Counted from the first letter of the stretch, positions 1-9,945 are shown. The stretch: 33,498 bases of DNA from Candidatus Nomurabacteria bacterium GW2011_GWA2_40_9 (GCA_000993955.1 LBZW01000005.1:1-33498), one strand, 5' to 3'. Made by a program: numbers and translations. The notes: generated from the sequence alone by a model not told the origin.

Positions 1-442
1 CTTGTACAGATTCCCAACTACTCCCCTCGAGTTCCACATATGTCGGAATCATTGGCCAAGTATCAATATCAACTTCAACATTATTGAGAACATATCGTTC
101 CCGTTTATTTTCTTCATAAAATTTTTCAATCATTCCGATTTCTTTCAAAAATTGATCAGTAAGAACGAAATTACTCACTATCACTTCTACCTCTTTCATT
201 CCCCCATCGCGTGCACCATTCACTCCTGCATTTATTCGCTCTTTATATGTAAGAACTATTCTATCCCCTTCATCACGAAGCCGCACCCAAGCATTTTTAT
301 TTTTCGCCAGTGGTAATCCCGGAAAATCGTATGCTTTCCTTTTATAATCAAAACTACCAATAAACTTAGCCCCTAATTCTGAAAGTTTGGCTTTTAATTT
401 ATCTACATCAATATCTACAAATTTTGCTTCTATTTCTTCCAT
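1..442 (-). CDS. CYTH-domain (class IV adenylate cyclase/thiamine triphosphatase-like) protein, truncated at the window edge
   Basis: Manual minus-strand translation MEEIEAKFVDIDVDKLKAKLSELGAKFIGSFDYKRKAYDFP...WVRLRDEGDRIVLTYKE...; E-x-E-x-K N-terminus typical of CYTH. Absent from the ORF track because it has no stop in the window. Confidence 0.75.
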   Translation of the reverse strand, partial: MEEIEAKFVDIDVDKLKAKLSELGAKFIGSFDYKRKAYDFPGLPLAKNKNAWVRLRDEGDRIVLTYKERINAGVNGARDGGMKEVEVIVSNFVLTDQFLKEIGMIEKFYEENKRERYVLNNVEVDIDTWPMIPTYVELEGSSWESVQ

Positions 443-754
443 AAATTTTATTCTTTATTTTTTTGATTATTTATAAAAGCCTTGTACAGTCTTTTCATTT
501 TACTCCTAAAATCTTCTTCAGTTAGCTTGCCTTCCGTGCGTCCTTCACTATACAGTTTTTGTCCTAATAAAAATGCATCTTCATCTAAATCTAACTCAGA
601 TTTTTCTTCCAATTCTTGTTTTTTGTTTGTACGCTTTTTAAGTCACATTTTTATTATTCCTTTTTCCATAAATATAAATTATTCTTAGTGATATGTTTTT
701 TTATAAGTTTTATTTAAAGATTTAAAAATATAAAAATATAAAAATTAGCACAAA

Positions 755-1213
755 TTAATTATCATAAAAACGCTTATAAACTTCCGGGGCTTGTGTGCGT
801 AAAATTTCTTTCATTGGATCTTCTTTTTCTAGTTTTTTATACTGAGTACCTGCACTTGCTCCTTTTTTTACTTTTTCTGCAAAACTTTGAATCAAACGAG
901 AACATTCTCTGGCTAAATTATTTAAATATTTAAATTTTTCAATGTTTAAATATCCAGTATCTAACGCCACATAAAGCTGAGCACGCACTTCACCAGCAGA
1001 ACCTTTTGCAATATACAGATAATTCAAAAACTCATTTTTTGTTCCTCTTTCAAATCCTTCGGCAATATTACTCATCACTGAGACACTAGCTCTAGTAATC
1101 TGATCTTTAAAGCCGTAATCTTTACAATCTTTTAATTCTTTATAGACATATTTAGTGAGTTCTCTGGCTTTACTAAAACAAATCAAATCTTCAAATTGTG
1201 AAATAGTAGCCAT
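755..1213 (-). CDS. four-helix bundle protein (S23 / rRNA intervening-sequence protein family)
   Basis: 152 aa ORF; FEDLICFSKARELTKYVYKE...SVMSNIAEGFERGTKNEFLNYLYIAKGSAGEVRAQLYVA is characteristic of the family. Confidence 0.85.
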   Translation of the reverse strand: MATISQFEDLICFSKARELTKYVYKELKDCKDYGFKDQITRASVSVMSNIAEGFERGTKNEFLNYLYIAKGSAGEVRAQLYVALDTGYLNIEKFKYLNNLARECSRLIQSFAEKVKKGASAGTQYKKLEKEDPMKEILRTQAPEVYKRFYDN

Positions 1214-1268
1214 GTTAATTTATATGTATTTTACTTTAAATTTTTAAATATTTATATTTTTAAATCTT

Positions 1269-1294
1269 CACGAAAAAATTACCATTTTTTCGTG
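1269..1294 (-). terminator. hairpin terminator after the 927-aa ATPase gene
   Basis: CACGAAAAAATtaccATTTTTTCGTG immediately after the stop at 1296. Confidence 0.6.
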
Positions 1295-1295
1295 A

Positions 1296-4079
1296 TTATT
1301 GCATACTGCTATTAAACCTCCCCATAATTTCTTCTTCCACTTCTGCACGGTCGCGGCCGTATTTCATGTAGGAGAGTTCTTTTAAGTCACCAACTATGTC
1401 AGGATTGCCGGCTTCGGGGGCGATGGTTTTTATATTGAATGGTTTTGTCGGTTGACCATTTACGAGCATGCTCATGTAGGCATTGTAGTTGTCTAGTTTT
1501 GTGATATCGCTTGCGGTAAAGACTGGCTTGAACTTTGGTTCAAGAAATGTAGCATCTTCTGTACCCACTCGAAACACAGCCATCGAGCCCACATTTCCAA
1601 ATACTGCATTTCTTATTCCCTCATCAAGCTGAGAGATATACTGATGAGCGATGTTTAGAGACAGTCTGTATTTTCTCGCTTCAGACAAAATAGAAGAGAT
1701 AGAGTCCGTGGTCACATTTTGAAACTCATCTATATATAGATAAAAGTCGTTCATCTTCTGTCCAAACATATCCACACGAGAGAGTGCTGCCATCTGTATC
1801 TTGCCCACAAGCACAAGACCAATCAAGTTTGCATTTATATCCCCCAGTCTGCCTTTTGAAAGATTCACCAGAAGTATTTTCTTTTCATCCATTATTTTTC
1901 TAAAGTTAAAAACAGAATTTTGTTGAAGTACTACGGGACGCATAATATCATTGCTTATAAAGTTATCAAATTTGGAAGAAATATAAGGCACAAAGTTTGC
2001 AAGAGATTGATCTCCGGTAGTTTCTTCTGCAGAAATCCAAAATTGTTTGATAATAGGATTCTTGCATTTAGCTAGTTTCAAATCTCGAAAAGTTTTATCT
2101 GCCAAAACTCGTGTAATCTCAAGCAGAGTAGAGCCAGAATCTGGATCCTCCATCACTAAAAATGCACTATTTCTGAAATACTGCTCAAACATAGCTCCAC
2201 CGCCCACCTTCATGTCAAAAAGTTTATTGAAAATTCCCATCATTTCATTTACTACAAATGTCTTTTGCTCTGGATACTTTGGATCATATTCCAGCATGTT
2301 TAGCCCCATCGGGCGAGCTGTGTATGCAGGGTCAAAATAAATCACATCATCTATTCGTTCTTTTGGAACTCTAGAGAGAATAGTCTGTATGTCTGTGCCG
2401 TGTGGGTCTATGTAGCAACATCCGTCGCCATTTTTTATATCCTGGGTCACCATGTTCAGCATGATGTTTGTCTTACCAGTACCAGTCTGACCGATAACAT
2501 AGAAATGACGCATGCGGTCTTCTCTATTCATGCGTACGGTTGTGTCCTTACCTCTGTAACTATTTATGCCAAGGACGATACCACTGTCCCCCGAAGTGGA
2601 AAGTTCCATCGGTGCAGGGGCGATGCCGGCTTTTGCTTCTTTGAGTGAAGGCTGACTAGACACACCCACAGGAAAGTGAAACACGGAAGCAAGCTCTTTT
2701 AGATTTAGTGGCAATGTATTCTCTACCGAAAAAGCCCGATAAGAAAAATCATGAAAAAGATTTTTCAAATTACTTCGTTCTACTTTTTCAAATACAAAAG
2801 AATTGCTTGCTACTTCAGTGAATTGGTTAAAGGAAGATTCTATTTCCTTGAGTATTGCCTCTGCACGATCTTTTGTATCTGCTGAAGTGATGATACGAAT
2901 GTTTGATTTTACTATAGTGCTCTTCAATTTGTTAGTTATCTTTTCTGCAGCCCCCTCGTCCACTGCTCGCCGGCCGGCCATATTTTTGTCCTTTTTTTCT
3001 TCTGGTTTTTTTGGACCAAACAAGAAACTCTTGCCTGCACTCCAAAATGCTTTATGAAATTTATAGAAATTGTCCGACGCATGCTTTACAGACATGCCAT
3101 CTTTTATGTCGTCGAGTATCATATGAAATTCATTTATAAATTTATCCCCTGCTGGCACTATCGTGAGCTGTATAGCAGCACCTTCTCCTGTAGTCTTCAG
3201 CTTTGAAAATACATTGAGGATAGTGTTCATCGGGTCGTGATCTATATTCTCATAAGTCTTGATAGGCAACACCACCCTCTCGGAGAGAGTAGCATACGCA
3301 CCAGCAGAGCCTCCACCTTCATTGAATACATTGTAGTCATTTGTAACCTCGTTTATTTTAGCATTGTGATAATATGCCATGATTTGTTTTTCAAAAAGAG
3401 AGATGTGTTTGTTTGGGATAGCCACATACACTACTACTTCATCGCTCTCATTACTGAGTGCTACTTCAAGGGTAAAATAATTCTCTTTTTCATTTCTCTT
3501 ATCTTCGGCTATAGACATCATACCCGCATAGAACTGCTCCATGCCTCCTATAAATTCTTTGAACCCTTTTGCCTTATCTCCTTCATTGTCTGATGGCGGA
3601 AGAGTAACTTCAAACAATGTCATGTTTAAAGATTTGTATAGAGGCGTGCCATCTTTTAGATCTGTTATCATTTGTCCTGATTTTAGATACTGAATGAGAA
3701 GTCTGTGAAAATCATCATCTATATGCGGGCTTTCCATCTTTGCTACTACTTCGAGTGCATTCCTAATACCCTTGGTTATGACAAGTCCGAGCAATTCCTC
3801 CATAATCACATCGTGGCTCTCGGGAACAAGCTTGAGCACTATGCCTTCTTGATCATCTTCTGTCATTCTGTTTTCTTTGTGTATTACTTCTCCTATCGGT
3901 ATATCTTTATATTCTGAAACTGTCTCTCGAAGTGCATTTGCATTTGCATGTTCAAAGTGCCCACGGTCTATGAGCTCTTGTTCCTTCTTAGAAATATGTG
4001 CACGCAAATAAGAAAGCTCTTCTTCTGGAGTTTTAAATTTAGGTAATCCTTTTAAGAACGATTCTCGAATTCCTTGCAT
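1296..4079 (-). CDS. large VirB4/TraD/HerA-type ATPase (type IV secretion-like DNA-transfer ATPase)
   Basis: 927 aa; Walker A YVIGQTGTGKTNIMLNM, CCYIDPHGTD, Walker B-like FYLYIDEFQNVTTDSISSILSEARKYRLSLNIAHQYISQL. Confidence 0.8.
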   Translation of the reverse strand: MQGIRESFLKGLPKFKTPEEELSYLRAHISKKEQELIDRGHFEHANANALRETVSEYKDIPIGEVIHKENRMTEDDQEGIVLKLVPESHDVIMEELLGLVITKGIRNALEVVAKMESPHIDDDFHRLLIQYLKSGQMITDLKDGTPLYKSLNMTLFEVTLPPSDNEGDKAKGFKEFIGGMEQFYAGMMSIAEDKRNEKENYFTLEVALSNESDEVVVYVAIPNKHISLFEKQIMAYYHNAKINEVTNDYNVFNEGGGSAGAYATLSERVVLPIKTYENIDHDPMNTILNVFSKLKTTGEGAAIQLTIVPAGDKFINEFHMILDDIKDGMSVKHASDNFYKFHKAFWSAGKSFLFGPKKPEEKKDKNMAGRRAVDEGAAEKITNKLKSTIVKSNIRIITSADTKDRAEAILKEIESSFNQFTEVASNSFVFEKVERSNLKNLFHDFSYRAFSVENTLPLNLKELASVFHFPVGVSSQPSLKEAKAGIAPAPMELSTSGDSGIVLGINSYRGKDTTVRMNREDRMRHFYVIGQTGTGKTNIMLNMVTQDIKNGDGCCYIDPHGTDIQTILSRVPKERIDDVIYFDPAYTARPMGLNMLEYDPKYPEQKTFVVNEMMGIFNKLFDMKVGGGAMFEQYFRNSAFLVMEDPDSGSTLLEITRVLADKTFRDLKLAKCKNPIIKQFWISAEETTGDQSLANFVPYISSKFDNFISNDIMRPVVLQQNSVFNFRKIMDEKKILLVNLSKGRLGDINANLIGLVLVGKIQMAALSRVDMFGQKMNDFYLYIDEFQNVTTDSISSILSEARKYRLSLNIAHQYISQLDEGIRNAVFGNVGSMAVFRVGTEDATFLEPKFKPVFTASDITKLDNYNAYMSMLVNGQPTKPFNIKTIAPEAGNPDIVGDLKELSYMKYGRDRAEVEEEIMGRFNSSMQ

Positions 4080-4100
4080 TGTTTAATTATACAACAAAAA

Positions 4101-4886
4101 TTAATTTTGAGTTAGAATCTCTGGGCCATCTTCTGTTATGAGAATAGTATGTTCAAAATGCGCACTGTGTTTACGGTCTGCAGTGTGAAATGTGTAACCG
4201 TCTTTGTCGAGGGTGACATTTTTGGTTCCCATGTTCAGCATAGGCTCTATTGCCACTACCATGCCTGCTTTTATTTTCTCTCCTGTGTTTGCTTTGCCGA
4301 AGTTTGGGATATATGGGTCTTCGTGTATAGCTACACCCACCCCGTGTCCAGAGAGGACTTCTACGATGCCATAATTTTCTTTTTGCAAATGTTTAGAATG
4401 CACAAAATTTTCTATAGCAAAACCTATATCCCCCACTCTATTGCCCACTACAGCATTATGTATCCCCACTTGCAAAGCTTGCTCTGTTATCGCCAAGAGT
4501 TTTTTAATTTGCTCACTTATATTTCCCACTGCCACAGTCATTGCCATATCAGTAAAAAGTCCTTTATGTTTTAAACCCAAATCAATAGATACTATGTCAC
4601 CTTCTTTTAAAATTTTGTCTTTTTTTGGAATGCCGTGCACCACTTCTTCGTTCACTGACACACACAAGCTAGCTGGAAATGAAACTTTTGCTCCCTCTGG
4701 TTTATAATTTAAAAAAGCTGGCTCGTCGCCATATTCTCTTATCAACTTCTCTGCATATTTATCTAATTCATAAGTAGAAATACCTGGTTTTATAATATCT
4801 TTGACTTTATGCAATACTTCTGACAAATGTCTGCCTCCTTCTCTGAGAATTTCTATTTGTTCTTTTGTTTTTATTATGATGCTCAT
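4101..4886 (-). CDS. map: methionine aminopeptidase type I
   Basis: 261 aa; SIDLGLKHKGLFTDMAMTV, SGHGVGVAIHEDPYIPNFG, AIEPMLNMG. Confidence 0.95.
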   Translation of the reverse strand: MSIIIKTKEQIEILREGGRHLSEVLHKVKDIIKPGISTYELDKYAEKLIREYGDEPAFLNYKPEGAKVSFPASLCVSVNEEVVHGIPKKDKILKEGDIVSIDLGLKHKGLFTDMAMTVAVGNISEQIKKLLAITEQALQVGIHNAVVGNRVGDIGFAIENFVHSKHLQKENYGIVEVLSGHGVGVAIHEDPYIPNFGKANTGEKIKAGMVVAIEPMLNMGTKNVTLDKDGYTFHTADRKHSAHFEHTILITEDGPEILTQN

Positions 4887-4894
4887 TTGTGTTT

Positions 4895-4988
4895 ATTCTC
4901 ACACTTTCGGAGTACCCTTTAGGGGGAAGTGGAAGTATTTATCCACCCCGTCCCGATGTTCATCGGGGCACCCCTCAAGAGGGGAATT
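4895..4988. repeat. R-family intergenic element, copy 1 (outer arm partly degenerate)
   Basis: Shares AGTACCCTTTAGGGGGA.GTGGAAGT.TTTATCCACCCCG...CACCCCTCAAGAGGGGAATTTT with 20287-20369 and, inverted, with 31615-31713. Confidence 0.85.
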
Positions 4989-5672
4989 TTAACTAATAGT
5001 TGTCCCCAAGAATTCTTTTCCGTCTAAATAATTTGCTAGGTTTTCTATAGGCTTGCCGTTCATGATGGCTACTTCCAATCCATGTTCTTGTGCCATCTTT
5101 GATGCTATAGGGTCAAAAGGAGAATTAAGCCCCGGATTCCATTCTGCTGGTATAAGTGCACGATAATCTGCCCAAGAAATTTTCTCTATCTTTTTCGCAT
5201 CTGGATTTATTTTTGGATCTGCGTCATACACATAGTCTGTGTTTGATAAATTTATTATTTTCTTAGAGCCTAATTGCCTGCCCAACATAACCGCCACATA
5301 ATCAGTGCTCCATCCAGGCTTCCAACCACCTGAGAGAATAATTGGTTTGTTTGAGAAAATAGGTATAGTGGGGTCCAAGATTATTTCTTGTTCAGCTAAT
5401 TCACCAAATAGAATTTTTATAAATTCAGCATTGAAACGAGTTGAATAAATACCAAGCCAATCTAATTCAGAATCATTTATTTTCTTTAAATTTTTTATTA
5501 CATCTTGATACTTCCTGCATATCTTTCCCCCACCTGTTATAATCACAAACTTTTTGCCTTTTTCTACATGAGAAAGTATTAAAGATTTAAATTTTTTCAA
5601 AAAATCCTTGTCTATTTCCTCTGGAATGATGAGTGAACCACCGAGAGATATTATTATCGTTTCATCATTCAT
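4989..5672 (-). CDS. pyrH: UMP kinase
   Basis: 227 aa; amino-acid kinase fold motifs ISLGGSLI, VIITGGGK, INLSNTDYVYDADPK, SPFDPIASKMAQE. Confidence 0.85.
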   Translation of the reverse strand: MNDETIIISLGGSLIIPEEIDKDFLKKFKSLILSHVEKGKKFVIITGGGKICRKYQDVIKNLKKINDSELDWLGIYSTRFNAEFIKILFGELAEQEIILDPTIPIFSNKPIILSGGWKPGWSTDYVAVMLGRQLGSKKIINLSNTDYVYDADPKINPDAKKIEKISWADYRALIPAEWNPGLNSPFDPIASKMAQEHGLEVAIMNGKPIENLANYLDGKEFLGTTIS

Positions 5673-5696
5673 AAGAAAATTTTTAAAATATATTAA

Positions 5697-6197
5697 TTAG
5701 AATTTCAATGCCATAGCTGGCAAAACATTGTCTTCATATTCATCAAACCTTTTTGCAATACTGTCTCTGGTGTCATCTTCTCTGCCTCGAGAGAGACTGC
5801 GTTCTATGGCTTCGGGTTTTCCTACTTTGATATAAATAATTTTTACATTTCTTCTCTTGTAAAACTTCATCATGGATTCAAAAGTTTGAGCTTGAACAAC
5901 TGTGCGAGGATAACCATCTACTAAAAGGTGTTTGTCTATAGTTAGGTGAGCTATTAAATCATTTGCCACTAAAGAATTGGTCAAAAAGTCTGGCTGAAGC
6001 TCCCCTCGGAGCAAACTGTCTCTGATTAGGTTTGCAGTATAGCTTTCAGTGTCTAGAATTTTTCTAAAACCTGTGCCAGGTCCTATCTTTAAACACTCTT
6101 TTACATCTTTTTCTTTTAAAAAGTCTCTTAATAAATCCATCTGAGTCCCTTTACCAGACCCCGCTATTCCAAAAAATACTATAGTTTGACTTTGCAT
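5697..6197 (-). CDS. adk: adenylate kinase, C-terminus short
   Basis: Start trimmed to MQSQTIVFFGIAGSGKGTQ; VDGYPRT and KRFDEYEDNVLPAM motifs; ends ALKF* without the usual C-terminal helix. Confidence 0.85.
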   Translation of the reverse strand: MQSQTIVFFGIAGSGKGTQMDLLRDFLKEKDVKECLKIGPGTGFRKILDTESYTANLIRDSLLRGELQPDFLTNSLVANDLIAHLTIDKHLLVDGYPRTVVQAQTFESMMKFYKRRNVKIIYIKVGKPEAIERSLSRGREDDTRDSIAKRFDEYEDNVLPAMALKF

Positions 6198-6261
6198 AAT
6201 ATGTTCATTATATAAAATATCACTTGAATAATCAAGGGTTTTATAATAGAATGGCTTTATT

Positions 6262-6864
6262 ATGAAAAAACTTGGATTTAATATAGTGCTCCTTGGGATG
6301 ATAGCTTCTGGAAAAGATACACAGGCAGCAATACTAAAGAAAAAATATCCATTACAACTAGTTGAAACTGGAACATACACTAGGAAACTTTTAAAAGAAA
6401 AAAGTGAGAATGGAGAGTGGGCCAGGCGTACTGCAGGAAAAGGCAAACCATTGCCTACAGTACTGTTACAAAAATTTCTAATTAAAGAAATAAAAAACAA
6501 ATCAAAAGGTAAGGATTTGCTTTTATTGGGAGGTAGGCTTAAACCAGAAGCACAGTTATTTAAAAAAATAATGTATACTAATAAAGAAAAAATACTTGTG
6601 TTTTATATAAGTCTACCGGACAAAGAAGTAATCAAAAGATCTACTGCTCGTCAGAGAAATACAGACGACACTATCTATATTAAAAAAAGGATAAAGTGGC
6701 ATAAAGACCAAGTTTGGAAAACAGTAAAATATTATCAAAAACTAGGATTGATGAAAATCATAAATGGTAATCAGACTATTCCTAAAGTTACAGAAGATAT
6801 TTTAAAAGCTATTGAAGAATACAAAACCAACCCTCGAAACCTAGCCCTAGAAACTAGAACCTAA
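6262..6864 (+). CDS. adenylate kinase-like P-loop nucleoside/nucleotide kinase paralog
   Basis: 200 aa; NIVLLGMIASGKDTQAAILKKKYPLQLVETGTYTRKLL resembles the Adk P-loop and NMP-binding region; divergent from adk. Confidence 0.7.
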   Translation: MKKLGFNIVLLGMIASGKDTQAAILKKKYPLQLVETGTYTRKLLKEKSENGEWARRTAGKGKPLPTVLLQKFLIKEIKNKSKGKDLLLLGGRLKPEAQLFKKIMYTNKEKILVFYISLPDKEVIKRSTARQRNTDDTIYIKKRIKWHKDQVWKTVKYYQKLGLMKIINGNQTIPKVTEDILKAIEEYKTNPRNLALETRT

Positions 6865-6866
6865 TT

Positions 6867-8008
6867 TTAGTATTCTCTCATAGATACCTGAGCATCTACT
6901 TTTTTTATCAAGTCAAGGACCACAGACACCACGATGAGCAGTGCCGTACCGCCAAGGGCGATAGCGGTGATACCTGTCGCTGCTCGCATCACGAGTGGCA
7001 AGACTGCGATGAATCCAAGGAACACTGCCCCGAGGAGAGTGATGCGACTGAGAACCTTTGATATATATTCTGAAGTACATACAATACTGATGTTTGAGAA
7101 AAAGAAACCAAAGCAGTAGATATTTTTATTAAAGTAGCGTTTGTAGAAGTAGCTAGGAAGTTACCAATAAGCTGAGGGAAAAGCAAAATAGACAATGCAA
7201 AAATGATAGGGATAACTCCAGCTTGATTCACACGAAGTGGTAGATATGTAGTCCCCCCGCCATACATCTTTGCTCCACGAACACGCTTTGCATAGGTTAC
7301 AGGTATAGGACGCTCTGCTTCTGTTACCACTACTACCCCCGCTATAACCAATAGACTCAACGCTACAAATAAAATATATAGTGGAATCTGAGAAGGATCA
7401 AAAGTAAAGAGTAATTGACTGATTTCAGTAGGAAGAGCAGAGACGATACCAGCAAATATTATGAGAGATACACCATTGCCGATACCAAACTCTGACATGA
7501 GCTCGCCGAGCCACATAGTCAGTATTGCACCAGCAACCACGATCACCAAATTTGTAATTCTATCGAATGCAGTCAAATTTACGAGAATACCCTGAGTTTC
7601 AAGTATAGCCAAGAGACTGAATCCCTGTATAGCAGCTAGTGGCACAGTGAGTAGTCTGGAATACTGAGTAAATTTCTTTCGTCCCGCTTCACCTTCTTCA
7701 TGATAAATCTTTTTGAGTGCAGGCACCATGATAGTGAGTAGTTGCATAATAATAGAACCTGTAATATACGGTCCTACTCCGAGCATGATGATAGACAGGT
7801 TTGAGAGTCCACCTCCAGAGAATATGTTCAAAATTCCAAAGAATTGATTGTTTGACAAGAAACGATTTAGGGCAAGGGTATCTATCCCAGGAATAGGAAT
7901 AGCAGAAAGTAAACGAAAAACAAACAGTGCCCCCACGACAAACAAGACTCTGTTTCTCAAAGTTCTATCTGTCCAAACGAGTTTTATTTTCTTAAAAAAA
8001 TTTTGCAT
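6867..8008 (-). pseudogene. secY: protein translocase SecY, internally deleted and frame-disrupted in this sequence
   Basis: Frame 1: MQNFFKKIKLVWTDRTLRNR...TSVLY. A second frame from about 7076 down to 6867: TSEYISKVLSRITLLGAVFLGFIAVLPLVMRAATGITAIALGGTALLIVVSVVLDLIKKVDAQVSMREY*. The segment between is missing. Confidence 0.85.
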
Positions 8009-8010
8009 AT

Positions 8011-8322
8011 TTATTTTATTTTAATATGCCTTCCTTTAATACCAAGACGCTTTCTGATAAGAGCATATGTTTCTAGCTTTCCATCCATAGAAAGGACTTT
8101 ATCTTTAGATATTATAAAAGGAGTTTTTACAGACTTAAATTGATAACCTCTTAATTTTGGAAGTTTTTTAATAATATCACGAAGTTCTGGACGGCGTTTG
8201 TTACCAGCACGAGCTGTCTGACCCTTGCCTCCTCGACCTGCAGTCTTTGCGTGCTTTCCACCACGGCCTATGAGTCGGTCTTTTTTGTTCTTATTTTTTC
8301 TTTTTAAATTATGTATTTGCAT
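8011..8322 (-). CDS. rplO: 50S ribosomal protein L15, short C-terminus
   Basis: 103 aa; NLKRKNKNKKDRLIGRGGKHAKTAGRGGKGQTARAG and KLPKLRGYQFKS; lacks the usual distal domain. Confidence 0.88.
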   Translation of the reverse strand: MQIHNLKRKNKNKKDRLIGRGGKHAKTAGRGGKGQTARAGNKRRPELRDIIKKLPKLRGYQFKSVKTPFIISKDKVLSMDGKLETYALIRKRLGIKGRHIKIK

Positions 8323-8340
8323 GGTTCTAATTTGAAATTC

Positions 8341-8907
8341 TTAACTCGTAATTTCTAATTTATCTGGACTGACTTCTTTACCTGCTAGAACTACTGTCTC
8401 AGGAACTGGCTTTGAGTATTTTGTAGAGATAGAAGAAAGTGCAGACATGACAGCCTTTGCATTATTCAATTTGTTTTTACTCTTTGAGAGTATTTTTCCT
8501 GTTATGTCTTTGATACCAGCTAGTTTTGCTATGTCACGAAGCACTGATCCTGCTACGAGTCCACGACCCTTGTTTGGCATGATCATAACAGAAGAACTTG
8601 AGAACTTAGCAGATACAAGGTGTGGGATAGATGAAGTCTTGGTGAGTTTTAGTTTCACCATATTCTTCTTTGCATTTCGGAGAGCTTTATTGATAGCCAG
8701 CGATGTGTCTCCTGCTTTCCCGAGGCCGAGTCCTATACCACCTTTTTTATCTCCCGCAATAAGTGCAACAGAAAAAGAAAAACGGCGTCCTCCAGCCACC
8801 ACACGAGTCACACGGCGAATGTCTAATATTTTCTGGTCAAATTCTGGCTTTGGTCGTCCAAAAGAACTTCCTCTGCGTGTATTCTTTTTTTCGTTTGTTT
8901 TTTCCAT
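8341..8907 (-). CDS. rpsE: 30S ribosomal protein S5
   Basis: RVTRVVAGGRRFSFSVALIAGDKKGGIGLGLGKAGD. Confidence 0.97.
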   Translation of the reverse strand: MEKTNEKKNTRRGSSFGRPKPEFDQKILDIRRVTRVVAGGRRFSFSVALIAGDKKGGIGLGLGKAGDTSLAINKALRNAKKNMVKLKLTKTSSIPHLVSAKFSSSSVMIMPNKGRGLVAGSVLRDIAKLAGIKDITGKILSKSKNKLNNAKAVMSALSSISTKYSKPVPETVVLAGKEVSPDKLEITS

Positions 8908-8915
8908 AAATTTTA

Positions 8916-9257
8916 TTAAAACTTGAGACCTGCACCTCTCGCAGCATCTGCTACTAATTTTACACGTCCAGTATATTTAAATCCATTTCGGTCGAAAACA
9001 ACAGTAGCTATTTTCAGTGCTTGTGCTTTTTCTGCTATAGCCTCGCCTACTTGTTTTGCTCTTTCAGTTTTTACGCCTTTTGCTACTTTTATATCACTAG
9101 CTTCTGCTAGAGTTTTATTTGTAGTGTCGTCAATAAGCTGAGCATAGATAAATTTGTTTGAGCGGAACACAGACAAACGCGGACGAACAGCTGTCCCACT
9201 CACTCGTGCTCTGATTTTTGCTTTTAGTCTTATTCTTTTGTCTTGTTTGTTTTGCAT
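8916..9257 (-). CDS. rplR: 50S ribosomal protein L18
   Basis: [20 protein letters not shown]...[20 protein letters not shown]. Confidence 0.97.
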   Translation of the reverse strand: MQNKQDKRIRLKAKIRARVSGTAVRPRLSVFRSNKFIYAQLIDDTTNKTLAEASDIKVAKGVKTERAKQVGEAIAEKAQALKIATVVFDRNGFKYTGRVKLVADAARGAGLKF

Positions 9258-9276
9258 GTTTTTTTTATACTTTGTA

Positions 9277-9330
9277 CCACATGTCGGACTTGTGGGCTAA
9301 TTTATTTCTGTCCACAAGTCCGACATGTGG
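9277..9330. repeat. H-family inverted-repeat element, copy 1 (rplF/rplR spacer)
   Basis: CCACATGTCGGACTTGTGG - 16 nt - CCACAAGTCCGACATGTGG, perfect 19-bp arms. Confidence 0.97.
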
Positions 9331-9333
9331 TCT

Positions 9334-9879
9334 CTATGTAATCTTCTTCCCAGCCTTGCGTCTGATAACTTCATCTTCATAACGCATACCCTTACCTTTG
9401 TATGGTTCTGGCTTCTTGAGTGCACGAACAGATGCTGCAAAGCTTCCTACTAATTCTTTGTCTATACCTGTGATAGTGATATTGTTCTTTTCTGCTGTAG
9501 CAGTGATACCTTCTGGAATTTTTACGATAACTGGGTGAGAGAATCCTAACGCAAAGTGAAATTCTTTACGCTGACCGTCAATTTTTACTTCAGATTTGAA
9601 TCCAACTCCTTCCAATATAAGCTTCTTTATATATGGAGTTTCTACTCCCTTGATCATGTTGTTTATATGAGAAGCATAAGTACCCCAAAGTGATTTTGAA
9701 AATTTATCGTTTCTTTGAATATTGAGAGTTATTGTTTTGTCGGTAATGGTAATCGTGATATCGTCTCGAAATATTTTACTGATAGAGCCGTTCTTGCCGG
9801 ATACAGTCAGAACACCCCCTACTTTGGTGACTTTTATTCCTGCTGGTATTGTTATTTCTTTTTTTCCAATTCTTGACAT
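9334..9879 (-). CDS. rplF: 50S ribosomal protein L6
   Basis: Start trimmed to MSRIGKKEITIPAG; ends EPYKGKGMRYEDEVIRRKAGKK. Confidence 0.97.
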   Translation of the reverse strand: MSRIGKKEITIPAGIKVTKVGGVLTVSGKNGSISKIFRDDITITITDKTITLNIQRNDKFSKSLWGTYASHINNMIKGVETPYIKKLILEGVGFKSEVKIDGQRKEFHFALGFSHPVIVKIPEGITATAEKNNITITGIDKELVGSFAASVRALKKPEPYKGKGMRYEDEVIRRKAGKKIT

Positions 9880-9897
9880 AAATTTTTTATTTATTGT

Positions 9898-9938
9898 CCA
9901 CATGTCGGACTTGTGGGCACCACAAGTCCGACATGTGG
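9898..9938. repeat. H-family inverted-repeat element, copy 2 (rpsH/rplF spacer)
   Basis: Same 19-bp arms, 3-nt loop (gca). Confidence 0.97.
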
Positions 9939-9945
9939 TCGTATT

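Noticed and set aside
465-653. Small minus-strand ORF KKRTNKKQELEEKSELDLDEDAFLLGQKLYSEGRTEGKLTEEDFRSKMKRLYKAFINNQKNKE* preceded by ATG-TGA, hinting at TGA recoding
   Set aside because: Most stops here are TAA/TAG, and rplD ends naturally at TGA directly before an intergenic R element; standard code 11 is sufficient. A non-ATG start remains possible but is unsupported.
2047-4992. Plus-strand ORFs opposite the large ATPase and map genes
   Set aside because: Antisense shadow ORFs with no protein-like features; the minus-strand genes are unambiguous.
6198-6500. N-terminal extension of the 5697-6500 minus-strand ORF
   Set aside because: It is antisense to the divergent Adk-like gene; adk begins at MQSQTIVFFGIAGSGKGTQ (6197).
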